Assembly: GCF_029690045.1 (NCBI RefSeq)
Contig: NZ_CP121464.1
Span: 3,162,001 to 3,226,000, forward strand
Direction: 5' to 3'
Origin: Janthinobacterium rivuli
GTDB taxonomy: Bacteria; Pseudomonadota; Gammaproteobacteria; Burkholderiales; Burkholderiaceae_D
DNA length: 64,000 nt
The number at the start of each line of letters is the position of its first letter. Positions within the stretch are counted from its first letter, which is position 1. Below are positions 23,370 to 31,385 of this stretch, in pieces. The position numbers and the translations under genes are program-made. The notes beneath the pieces were generated by a model. It saw nothing but the letters and a program-made list of their open reading frames with translations, was not told the origin of the DNA and searched no databases.

Positions 23370-26315
23370 ATGCACTTGAAAAAACTGATGGCCGCCATGG
23401 TGGCGGTAGGGTTGGCCTCAACGGCGCTGGCGGCGGAGGAGGAGAAACTGCAGCGTGTGGAAGTGACGGGTTCCAGCCTGAAGCGCATCAACGCGGAGAC
23501 GGCGTCGCCCGTGCAGGTGATCAACGCCAAGCAGATCGAAAACATGGGCGCGCTCACCTTGCTGCAAGTGCTCGACAACCTGCCTGCCGCCCGCCCGGCG
23601 CAGCAGGATTTCCGCTCGATGTTCACTGGTTCCGATGGCGGCTCGCAAGCGAACTTGCGCGGCCTCGGCGCGCAGGGCACCTTGGTGCTCTTGAATGGCC
23701 GCCGCCTGTCGTTCTATGGCGCGCCGGCCGGCTTCCAGACCATGTTCGTCAATATCGACGCCATTCCCGCCGCCGCCATCGAGCGCATGGAAATTTTGAC
23801 GGATGGCGCGTCGGCCGTGTATGGCTCCGACGCCGTCGCCGGCGTCATCAACGTGATCACCAAAAAGTCGTACCAGGGCCTGGAAGCGCGCGCCAATGGC
23901 GAGTTTTCACCGAGCGTGAAATCGTATGGCGAACGCCAGGCCAGCGTGCTGTATGGCCTGGGCGACCTGGCCAGCGACGGCTACAACATCTATGGTTCCG
24001 TGAACGTTTATCAGCGCGACCGCATTGCGCTGGCCGATACCTGGCGCAAGCGTCCTTCGTATTTTTATGCGAACAATCCCAATTTCATCCCGAACATGCG
24101 CGTGGGCGTGGGCAGCGAACCGGGCACGGTGAATCCCGGAACCTTCTTTGTCTTCGACAAGGCGAACAACAATGCGCGCACCCAGCGCGCCGTCAATGGC
24201 TGCAACAACAGCATCACCGAAGCGTCGGGCACGCGCTGCGTGTGGAATGCGCTGCCCAACCAGCTCGACACGGGACCCACCTCGGAGCGGGCCACGGCTT
24301 ACCTGAGCGGCAGGCTGAAACTGGGTGGCGACATGGAAGCGTTCGCGGAAGGCGCTTTCACCCACATCAAGATGCGCGGCGAAAATGGCCCGTCCAGCTT
24401 CAACAGCGGCAGCACGAACAACTGGTTCGCGCGCAATACGGGCAATACCCTGAACACCTTCGCCACGCCTTTCCTGAGCCCGAACAACGTCTACCTGAAA
24501 GGCAAGCTCGATGCCGACATGGTGGCCAGGATGGGCGGCGCGGCCGGCTTGAACTACCTGCTGCAGGATGCACAAGGCCACTTCGGCCAGAAGAACGTCG
24601 ATGAAAACTACCGCGCGCTCGTCGGCCTGCGCGGCAGCATCGGCGGCGGCTGGGATTTTGAAACGGCGCTCAGCGTGGCGGGCAGCCATTCGACCCTGTT
24701 CCAGACGGCGAACATCAACATCAAGGGTTTCGAGCAGGCATTCGGGCCGTTCACGAAAGACCCCGTCAGCGGCCGCACGTATATCGCCGACAATCCCGCC
24801 TACAAGTTCGGCGAAATCAGCGAGGCGAATGCGGCGCTGGTACGCAGCGCCTATCCGACCTTCGCCATCGAATCGTGGACCAAGCTGATGACGTGGGATG
24901 CGAAAGTGGAAGGCACCCTGTTCAAGCTGGGCGAGCGCGAAGTGCGCGCCGCCGTCGGCACCAACGTGATGCGCGAGAGTTTTCTCACGCCCGGCAACGC
25001 GGATGCGGCCAATGGCCTGATCACGCAGCAGGGCGGTTCCTGGTTCGACGGCCGGCGCACCATCGCCGCCGTGTTTGGCGAAGTGGTGGTGCCGCTCAGC
25101 GACACGCTGGAAGTCAATGCGGCCGCACGCCTGGACAAATACCCGCATTTCTCGGCCAACCTGGCGCCCAAGCTGGGCGTGATCTGGCGCGCGCGGCCTG
25201 ACCTGATGCTGCGCGGGACGTATTCGGAAGGCTTCCGCGCGCCCAACCTGGCCGAATCGGGCACGGGCGGCGTCTTTGCGCAGGTGGGCGGCATCCGCGA
25301 CACGGTGCGCTGCGATGAAACGAACGCCATGGCGCGCGCGCTGATGAAGTCAAAAATAGCGACGGATGCGGACCTGGGCAAGAGCCTGCTCAATTCGAAC
25401 TGCTCCACGACGGTGGGCGGCCTGACGCCGCCGAACCAGAACCTGCGTCCGGAAAAGGCGAAGATATCGACCGTGGGCCTGGTGCTGCAGCCGGCCAAGG
25501 ATGTGAGCATCTCCATCGATTACTGGTTCATCAACCGCCGCGACGAAATCGTGCGCCAGGACTTCAACGAGCTGTTTACGGAACTGGTGGGCAAGTACGG
25601 CCCGACCCTGGCCGGCACATCGAGCGCCATCCGCAACGACCTGACGGACACGGACCGGGGCAATGTGGCGGCGGTGGCGGCCATGTGCGCCAATCCCGCC
25701 AACGCTGGCGTGTGCGCGGGCGGCGTGCCTGGCTACTCGGTGGGCAACCTGGGCGGCTTGATCAACTCGTATTCGAACCGCGGCCGCACCCTGATGGACG
25801 GCGTGGACATCGATGCCCGCACGCGCTTCGCGCTCGGCGACTGGGGCAAGCTGAGCACCGGCATCGCCGCCACCATCCGCAAGCGCGACACCCACGACAG
25901 CGAGGACGGCAGCGACATCAAGGGCAACACCGTCGGCTACTACGATTCGCCGCGCTACCGGGCCACCGTGAATGCCGACTGGAGCTACCGTAACTTCGTC
26001 AGCAGCGTCTTCGTCAACTACTCGGGCAAGACGCGCTGGGCCTACGGTCCCTGGGACAAGGACAACACGCCGGAAAACTGCACTGCCGCCTCGGTGGCGC
26101 TGCCGGCCGGCCAGTGCAAGGGCGCGCCGTCGTACACGACGGTCAACCTGGCCTTCAGCTGGAAGCCGATGAAGAACCTGGACGTGGGCCTGAACGTGAA
26201 AAACGCGTTCAACAAGCAGCCGTACTACGACCCGAACGGCTGGGAAGGCTACAACCATAGCCAGGACCTGTTCGGCCGTCAGTTCGCCCTGTCGGCCAGC
26301 TACAAGTTCTTTTAA
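23370..26315 (+). CDS. TonB-dependent outer-membrane receptor (first of two)
   Basis: The protein is 981 aa from the ATG at 23370, which follows AAAAGGGAG. A signal peptide (cleavage after STALA, ~residue 21) precedes a plug domain (about 30-160: VEVTGSSLKRINAETASPVQVI, then LRGLGAQGTLVLLNGRR, then DGASAVYGSDAVAGVINVIT, quoted in parts). The 22-strand barrel ends in the aromatic FALSASYKFF. This subfamily imports oligosaccharides in gammaproteobacteria and Oxalobacteraceae using ExbBD-TonB energy. It follows the GH31 gene by 105 bp on the same strand, so it likely takes up the sugar or glycan that the locus degrades. The ligand is inferred. Confidence 0.9.
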   Translation: MHLKKLMAAMVAVGLASTALAAEEEKLQRVEVTGSSLKRINAETASPVQVINAKQIENMGALTLLQVLDNLPAARPAQQDFRSMFTGSDGGSQANLRGLGAQGTLVLLNGRRLSFYGAPAGFQTMFVNIDAIPAAAIERMEILTDGASAVYGSDAVAGVINVITKKSYQGLEARANGEFSPSVKSYGERQASVLYGLGDLASDGYNIYGSVNVYQRDRIALADTWRKRPSYFYANNPNFIPNMRVGVGSEPGTVNPGTFFVFDKANNNARTQRAVNGCNNSITEASGTRCVWNALPNQLDTGPTSERATAYLSGRLKLGGDMEAFAEGAFTHIKMRGENGPSSFNSGSTNNWFARNTGNTLNTFATPFLSPNNVYLKGKLDADMVARMGGAAGLNYLLQDAQGHFGQKNVDENYRALVGLRGSIGGGWDFETALSVAGSHSTLFQTANINIKGFEQAFGPFTKDPVSGRTYIADNPAYKFGEISEANAALVRSAYPTFAIESWTKLMTWDAKVEGTLFKLGEREVRAAVGTNVMRESFLTPGNADAANGLITQQGGSWFDGRRTIAAVFGEVVVPLSDTLEVNAAARLDKYPHFSANLAPKLGVIWRARPDLMLRGTYSEGFRAPNLAESGTGGVFAQVGGIRDTVRCDETNAMARALMKSKIATDADLGKSLLNSNCSTTVGGLTPPNQNLRPEKAKISTVGLVLQPAKDVSISIDYWFINRRDEIVRQDFNELFTELVGKYGPTLAGTSSAIRNDLTDTDRGNVAAVAAMCANPANAGVCAGGVPGYSVGNLGGLINSYSNRGRTLMDGVDIDARTRFALGDWGKLSTGIAATIRKRDTHDSEDGSDIKGNTVGYYDSPRYRATVNADWSYRNFVSSVFVNYSGKTRWAYGPWDKDNTPENCTAASVALPAGQCKGAPSYTTVNLAFSWKPMKNLDVGLNVKNAFNKQPYYDPNGWEGYNHSQDLFGRQFALSASYKFF

Positions 26316-26327
26316 CACGTGACGATG

Positions 26328-26363
26328 CCCCGGCCCGCCAGCGGGCATGGTGGCGGACCGGGG
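26328..26363 (+). other. Hairpin after the first TonB receptor gene
   Basis: CCCCGGCCCGCC (26328-26339) pairs with GGCGGACCGGGG (26352-26363) with a single mismatch, 12 nt apart. No U-tract follows. It sits 12 bp past the receptor stop and may cap the GH31-receptor transcript. Confidence 0.6.
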
Positions 26364-26406
26364 TATTGCCACGAAAAGAAAAGACAATATTCTTAAATGT
26401 GCAATA

Positions 26407-26659
26407 CGAAAGATAAACGTAAGTGAAAGGCGATTGCCCTGGCTGCTTTCGCGTTGATATCCCCAGATTTTGGCGCCGGTTCTGTGCTCATGGCCATCTC
26501 CGTACCTACGTGTGTATCCGTCACACCACGATAGCGAAAGTTATATGACGCATGGCTGGTTTAATCGAAAGATAAAACGCCCAAATTTACTGAATTTAGC
26601 GATAAATTTGCGTTATAACTTTCTTTTTGTTGACGATACTTATTTTTCTTTTTAAAGTA
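26407..26659 (+). promoter_or_regulatory. Second AgaR-like control region, promoter of the second TonB receptor
   Basis: A -35 box TTGACG (26630-26635), a 17-bp spacer and a -10 box TAAAGT (26653-26658) are the same as at the GH31 promoter. ACTTTC (26618-26623) lies just upstream. Further half-sites are CGAAAG at 26407-26412, 26535-26540 and 26566-26571, and CTTTCG at 26446-26451. The segment CACGATAGCGAAAGT (26527-26541) matches 19752-19766 with one mismatch. The 502-bp gap (26316-26817) has no convincing gene. A ~150-nt leader with a 7-bp stem (26675-26698) precedes the receptor. Confidence 0.72.
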
Positions 26660-26817
26660 ATCCCAAGAAAACGAAAATCAGCCGATACGGACTGATTTCC
26701 CGGAAGGCGCAATTGCCTGGCTGCGCCGGCCGACGACCACCATAAAAATTGCATCCCCCGGCTCCGCCCTGGAGCGGGGAGGGCGCGCATAACCCTCGAT
26801 ATAGACGGAGACACAGC

Positions 26818-29800
26818 ATGCATACCACCCGACTCAAATTGCGCGACATCAGCCGCGCCGCCGCGATCGTGATCGCCCTGGCGGCCGGCGTGCCAGGCCA
26901 GGCCTGGGCACAGTCGAACGCCACCAGCACCATTTTCGGTGAAGTAAGCGCGCCGGCCGGCGCCACCGTGGTGCTGGAAAACCTGGCGACGGGCGTGCAG
27001 CGCAGCCTGACGCCCGATACGTCGGGCCGCTATGTGGCCAACTCCATGCCGCCAGGGCGCTATGCGGTGCGCGTGCTGCGTGCCGGTTCGGTGGAAGCGT
27101 CGCAGGAAGTCGAAGCCCTGATCGGCGCCGGTGCGGAAGCGAACTTCGGTCCGGCCAGCGCGGCCGGTGCCGTGGGCCAGGCGCAAACCGTCGTGGTGAA
27201 GGCGTCGCGCAACCCGATCGACGTGTCGAACACGAACAATGGTGTGATCTTCACGGCCAAGGAATTGAAAGCGCTGCCGGTCGGGAACGACGTCGCTTCC
27301 ATCGTGCAGCTGACGCCGGGCGTGGCGCGCGGCACCAACAGCGTGTATGGCAATGCGCCATCGATCGGCGGCTCGGGCCAGTCGGAAAACGCCTTCTACG
27401 TCAACGGTTTCCCCATCACGAACATCCTCACCCAGGTGGGCGCGTCGGAACTGCCGTTTGGCGCGATCTCGAACCTGCAGGTGCTGTCGGGCGGCTACGG
27501 CTCGGAGTTTGGCCGTTCCACGGGCGGCGTGATCAACATCACGACCAAGAGCGGCGGCAACAAGGTCGAATTCGGCGGCAAGGTTTCCATCATCCCCCGT
27601 TCGCTGAAGGGGACTACGGAAAACCGGTACTACCCGAACACGGGCGCCAATCCGGGCACGGATGGCACCTTGAAGTACTGGAACCGCGATAACGGCAGCA
27701 CCAGCAAGGTCGTCGGCTTGTATGGCAGCGGGCCGCTGATCGAGAACAAGCTGTTCGCCTTCGTGGCGCTGGAACAGACGCGCACGGACGGCGGCGCCGT
27801 CGCCGGTGCGCGCGACGACATGGTGAACAAGGTGTTGCCGAACGGCTGGCGCGAGAGCAAGAGCAAGGTTGACCGCATGATGGCCAAGCTCGATTACAAC
27901 CTGACGGACGACCATCACTTCGAATACACCAAGCTGTATGACCGCACGACTACGGATAGCCAGAGCTATGGCTTCGACTATGCCACCTTGAAACGCAACA
28001 ACGTGCCTGGCGGCGGCAGCGAGACCACCATCAACTGCTGCGGCTCGTCGGCCGCGCCGGGCGCGAACGTCGACATCTTCAAGTACACGGGCTACCTGAC
28101 GGACAAGCTGACGGTGACGGCCATGATGGGGCAGTCGCGGACTGCGCACCGCCGCACGCCGGATGGCTACAATCCGCTGCTGGCGCAAACGTCATCGAAT
28201 GCATCGACCCAGGTGCCTGGCCTGACGTACACCAATCCGCAAACGGTGACCGGTACTCTGGTCGACCCGTCGTCGGCAGACCGCCAGAAGGCCAAGCGCC
28301 TGGACCTGGAATACAAGCTGGGCAAGCATTCGCTGCGCGGCGGCATCGACCGCATCGACGTGGAATCGCAAGTGGGCCTGAGCCTGGCCGGCGGCTACCG
28401 CTGGAGGTACGAGAAGGTCAAGGATCCGACGCTCTTGATCAACGGCGCCTTTGAGACGCCGGCCCAGGGCAACGGCTATGGCAAGGATGGCTATTACGTC
28501 AGCAAGGAATTGAACGCCAACCTGGCGCGTCCGACCAGCGTGCAATCGGCGCAGTACATCCAGGATCACTATCAGGTCACGGAGCGGGTACTGCTGGACC
28601 TGGGCCTGCGCCGCGAGCAGTTCACCAACTACAGCACCGATGGCGTGGCTTTTATCTCGCAGCGCAACATGATCGCCCCGCGCGTGGGCGCCACCTGGGA
28701 CTACCTGGGCGACGGCAGCCTGAAATTCTTCGCCAACGGCGGCCGCTACCACCTGCCGGTGCCATCGAATTTGTCGAGCAATATGGCCAGCCCCTTCCTG
28801 GCCACCAGCGAGATGTACACCTATACGGGCGTTGATCCCGTGACGGGCGCGCCGACGGGCCTGCATGCGATCAGCAAGCCGTATTCGGCCAACAATGCGT
28901 ATGGCCAGAGCCGCGATGCGCGCGAAGTGACGGCCGTTGGCCTGAAACCGCTGTCGCAGGATGAATTCTCGCTCGGCTTCGAACGCGCCCTGAGCAAGAA
29001 GCTGGTGGTGGGCGCCAGCGTCCTGTACCGCAAACTGAACGACACCAACGACGACACCTGCGACGCGCGTCCGCTGCAAGCCTGGGCCACGCGCAACGGC
29101 GTCGATACGGGCAACTGGAGCGGTTTCCAGTGCGCCATCATCAACCCGGGCCGCGACAACAGCCTGATGGTGGACTTCGACGATGGCAAGGGCCTGCGCC
29201 GCGTGGATATTTCGGCGGCCGAGTGGGGCAACCCGCTGCCATCGCGCACCTACCGCGCCTTGAACATGTTCGTCGAGCACCCGTACACGAACGGCTGGTA
29301 CGGCAAGCTGACCTACACCTTGTCCGGCCTGAAGGGCAATATGGAAGGCCAGACGGACAGCATCGGCGGCGGCGACGTGGGCCTGACGGTCAGCGACGAC
29401 CACAAGGAGCTGATGTACAACGCGTATGGCTATCTGCCGGGCGACCACCGCCACGCTTTCAAGGCCTACGGCTTCATGCAGCTCATCCCGGACGTGATGG
29501 TGGGCGCCAACCTGTCGCTGATCTCGGGTGCGCCGCGCAACTGCATCGGCGCGTTGCCCGATAATCTGAAGTTCGAGGGCAATTACGGCGATTCCTATTT
29601 CTATTGCAACGGCAAGCCGGCGCCGCGCGGCAGCCAGGGCCGCCTGCCGTGGCAAGCCCAGCTGGACATGAATGTGGCCTATACTCCCCGCGCCGTCAAA
29701 GGCCTGAGCCTGAAAGTGGACGTGTTCAACGTCTTCAACAGCCAGACCGTCACCCGCTATACCGAAACGCGCGAAGACCATGGCGCCATCTCCCGCAATT

Positions 29801-29865
29801 ACCTGCAGGTCGATGGACGCACGGCGCCGCGTTCCGTGCGCTTCACGGCTGAATACACCTATTAA
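26818..29865 (+). CDS. TonB-dependent receptor with N-terminal carboxypeptidase-regulatory-like domain (second of two)
   Basis: The protein is 1015 aa from the ATG at 26818, preceded by ACGGAG. After a signal peptide (cleavage near AWA-QS, ~residue 31) comes a CarboxypepD_reg-like domain (about 35-115, EVSAPAGATVVLENLATGVQ). A plug follows (about 130-255, SENAFYVNGFPITNI and GGYGSEFGRSTGGVINITTKSGG in parts), then a barrel ending FTAEYTY. This Oar/SusC-like layout is common for glycan or peptide receptors. It has its own AgaR-type promoter, nearly identical to the GH31 promoter, and is followed by GH109, so it likely imports a GalNAc-bearing oligosaccharide or glycopeptide. The ligand is inferred. 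Confidence 0.9.
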   Translation: MHTTRLKLRDISRAAAIVIALAAGVPGQAWAQSNATSTIFGEVSAPAGATVVLENLATGVQRSLTPDTSGRYVANSMPPGRYAVRVLRAGSVEASQEVEALIGAGAEANFGPASAAGAVGQAQTVVVKASRNPIDVSNTNNGVIFTAKELKALPVGNDVASIVQLTPGVARGTNSVYGNAPSIGGSGQSENAFYVNGFPITNILTQVGASELPFGAISNLQVLSGGYGSEFGRSTGGVINITTKSGGNKVEFGGKVSIIPRSLKGTTENRYYPNTGANPGTDGTLKYWNRDNGSTSKVVGLYGSGPLIENKLFAFVALEQTRTDGGAVAGARDDMVNKVLPNGWRESKSKVDRMMAKLDYNLTDDHHFEYTKLYDRTTTDSQSYGFDYATLKRNNVPGGGSETTINCCGSSAAPGANVDIFKYTGYLTDKLTVTAMMGQSRTAHRRTPDGYNPLLAQTSSNASTQVPGLTYTNPQTVTGTLVDPSSADRQKAKRLDLEYKLGKHSLRGGIDRIDVESQVGLSLAGGYRWRYEKVKDPTLLINGAFETPAQGNGYGKDGYYVSKELNANLARPTSVQSAQYIQDHYQVTERVLLDLGLRREQFTNYSTDGVAFISQRNMIAPRVGATWDYLGDGSLKFFANGGRYHLPVPSNLSSNMASPFLATSEMYTYTGVDPVTGAPTGLHAISKPYSANNAYGQSRDAREVTAVGLKPLSQDEFSLGFERALSKKLVVGASVLYRKLNDTNDDTCDARPLQAWATRNGVDTGNWSGFQCAIINPGRDNSLMVDFDDGKGLRRVDISAAEWGNPLPSRTYRALNMFVEHPYTNGWYGKLTYTLSGLKGNMEGQTDSIGGGDVGLTVSDDHKELMYNAYGYLPGDHRHAFKAYGFMQLIPDVMVGANLSLISGAPRNCIGALPDNLKFEGNYGDSYFYCNGKPAPRGSQGRLPWQAQLDMNVAYTPRAVKGLSLKVDVFNVFNSQTVTRYTETREDHGAISRNYLQVDGRTAPRSVRFTAEYTY

Positions 29866-29871
29866 ACTGCA

Positions 29872-29897
29872 ACCGGCCTGCCGTGCGGCGGGCCGGT
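29872..29897 (+). other. Intercistronic hairpin between TonB receptor and GH109 genes
   Basis: ACCGGCCTGCCG (29872-29883) pairs with CGGCGGGCCGGT (29886-29897) across a 2-nt apex with one mismatch. There is no U-tract. It lies 6 bp past the receptor stop and 34 bp before the GH109 ATG. Confidence 0.6.
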
Positions 29898-29931
29898 GAC
29901 GATTCTTACCAACGGAAGCGAGAAGAGACCA

Positions 29932-31323
29932 ATGACGACACAAATCAATCGACGCAATTTCCTGTCCGCCAGCGCCGCGCTGGCCGGTGGCGCCATGGCC
30001 GGCAGCGCCTTGCTGCCTGGCGAGGCCAACGCCGCACCGGCCGCCGGCCGCGACAAGGTCCGCCTGGGCGTCATCGGCACGGGCATGCGCGGCCAGGTGC
30101 TGCTGGCCGAACTGGTGCGCCGCGACGACGTGGAAGTGGTCGCCCTGTGCGATATCGAACCGATCATGCTGAAACACGCGCTGGGCCAGGTGGCCAAGGC
30201 CGGCAAGCCGCGTCCGCGCACGTATGGCGAAGACCGCGACGAGAAATCCTACAAGCGCATGCTGGACGCGGGCGGCCTCGATGGCGTGATCATCGCCACG
30301 CCGTGGGAATTCCACGCGCCGATGGCGATCGCCGCCATGCAGGCAAAGATACCCGTCGGTTGCGAAGTGGTGGCCGGCATCACCCTGCAAGACCACTGGG
30401 ATGTCCTCAATACCCAGCTGAAAACGGGCACGCCCTACATGTTGCTGGAAAACGTGTGCTACCGCCGCGATGTGATGGCTGCGCTGCAGATGGTGCGCGC
30501 GGGCCTGTTCGGCGAACTGCTGCACCTGCAGGGCGGCTACCAGCACGACCTGCGCGCCGTCAAATTCAACAGCGGCAATCCAGCCAAGCCGTATGGCGGC
30601 GGCGTGGAATTCGGCGAGAAGGGCTGGTCGGAAGCCCATTGGCGCACGCAGCACTCGGTCGAGCGCAATGGCGAACTGTATCCAAGCCACGGCATCGGCC
30701 CGTGCGCCATGTACACGAACATCAACCGCGGCAACCGTTTTACGCGCATCAACGCCTTCGCCACCAAGGCGCGCGGCTTGCACGACTACATCGTCAAGCA
30801 GCCGGGCGGCGCGCAGCACGCGAACGCCAAGGTGAAATTCAAACTGGGCGACGTGGTCACCACCACGCTGGCGTGCGAGAACGGCGAAACCATCATCCTG
30901 CAGCACGATACGAGCCTGCCGCGTCCATATTCGCTGGGCTTCCGCGTGCAAGGCACGGACGGCCTGTGGATGGATTTGAACAATTCGATTCACATCGAAG
31001 GCGTCAGCAAGCCGCACCAGTGGGACGACTTCAAGGTCTACCAGGACAAGTATGAGCACCCGCTCTGGGGCAAGTACGCGGCGCAAGCGGAAGGCGCGGG
31101 CCACGGCGGCATGGACTTCTTCGTCATCCACGCCTTTGTCGAAGCGCTGAAGGCCAACGCGCCGATGCCGATCGATATCTACGATGCCGTGACGTGGAGC
31201 GCCATCACGCCGCTGTCCGAGCAATCGATCGCCGCCAACTTCCAGACCCTGGACTTCCCGGACTTCACGGGTGGGCAGTGGAAATCGCGCAAGCCGATCT
31301 TCGCCCTCGACGGCAAGTACTAA
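29932..31323 (+). CDS. GH109 family NAD-dependent glycosidase, probable alpha-N-acetylgalactosaminidase, Tat-exported
   Basis: The protein is 463 aa from the ATG at 29932. A twin-arginine signal (NRRNFLSASAAL, residues 7-18) ends near ANA. A Rossmann fold follows, with GVIGTGMRG (Gly49, Gly51, Gly54) and CDIEP binding NAD, then a GFO/IDH/MocA-type C-domain. GH109 enzymes use bound NAD+ in an oxidation-elimination-addition-reduction cycle and cleave terminal alpha-GalNAc (blood group A, Tn). Elizabethkingia NagA is the archetype. Tat export fits folding with its cofactor in the cytoplasm. The segments VCYRRDVMAAL and GELLHLQGGYQHDLR match the family. The intrinsic terminator at 31333-31368 closes its transcript. 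Naming it an oxidoreductase would be a common misannotation. Confidence 0.87.
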   Translation: MTTQINRRNFLSASAALAGGAMAGSALLPGEANAAPAAGRDKVRLGVIGTGMRGQVLLAELVRRDDVEVVALCDIEPIMLKHALGQVAKAGKPRPRTYGEDRDEKSYKRMLDAGGLDGVIIATPWEFHAPMAIAAMQAKIPVGCEVVAGITLQDHWDVLNTQLKTGTPYMLLENVCYRRDVMAALQMVRAGLFGELLHLQGGYQHDLRAVKFNSGNPAKPYGGGVEFGEKGWSEAHWRTQHSVERNGELYPSHGIGPCAMYTNINRGNRFTRINAFATKARGLHDYIVKQPGGAQHANAKVKFKLGDVVTTTLACENGETIILQHDTSLPRPYSLGFRVQGTDGLWMDLNNSIHIEGVSKPHQWDDFKVYQDKYEHPLWGKYAAQAEGAGHGGMDFFVIHAFVEALKANAPMPIDIYDAVTWSAITPLSEQSIAANFQTLDFPDFTGGQWKSRKPIFALDGKY

Positions 31324-31332
31324 GCCTTGACG

Positions 31333-31368
31333 ACCCGCTACCGCGCCTGCCGCCGTAGCGGGTTTTTT
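31333..31368 (+). terminator. Intrinsic terminator after GH109
   Basis: ACCCGCTAC (31333-31341) pairs perfectly with GTAGCGGGT (31355-31363), followed by TTTTTT through 31368. A Rho-independent terminator 10 bp past the stop codon. Confidence 0.85.
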
Positions 31369-31385
31369 CCATTAAGGAGACGTTG

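Noticed and set aside
26470..26655. 61-codon plus-strand frame, similar to one at 19665-19880
   Set aside because: The similarity comes from the duplicated promoter block, not from protein conservation; no ribosome site.
28192..31224. 1010-codon open frame antisense to the second TonB receptor and GH109
   Set aside because: Spans two genes and a non-coding gap on the other strand, low-complexity composition, no domain.
29932..31323. Plain Gfo/Idh/MocA oxidoreductase
   Set aside because: The Tat signal, family-specific segments and the GalNAc neighbourhood favour GH109, which shares that fold.
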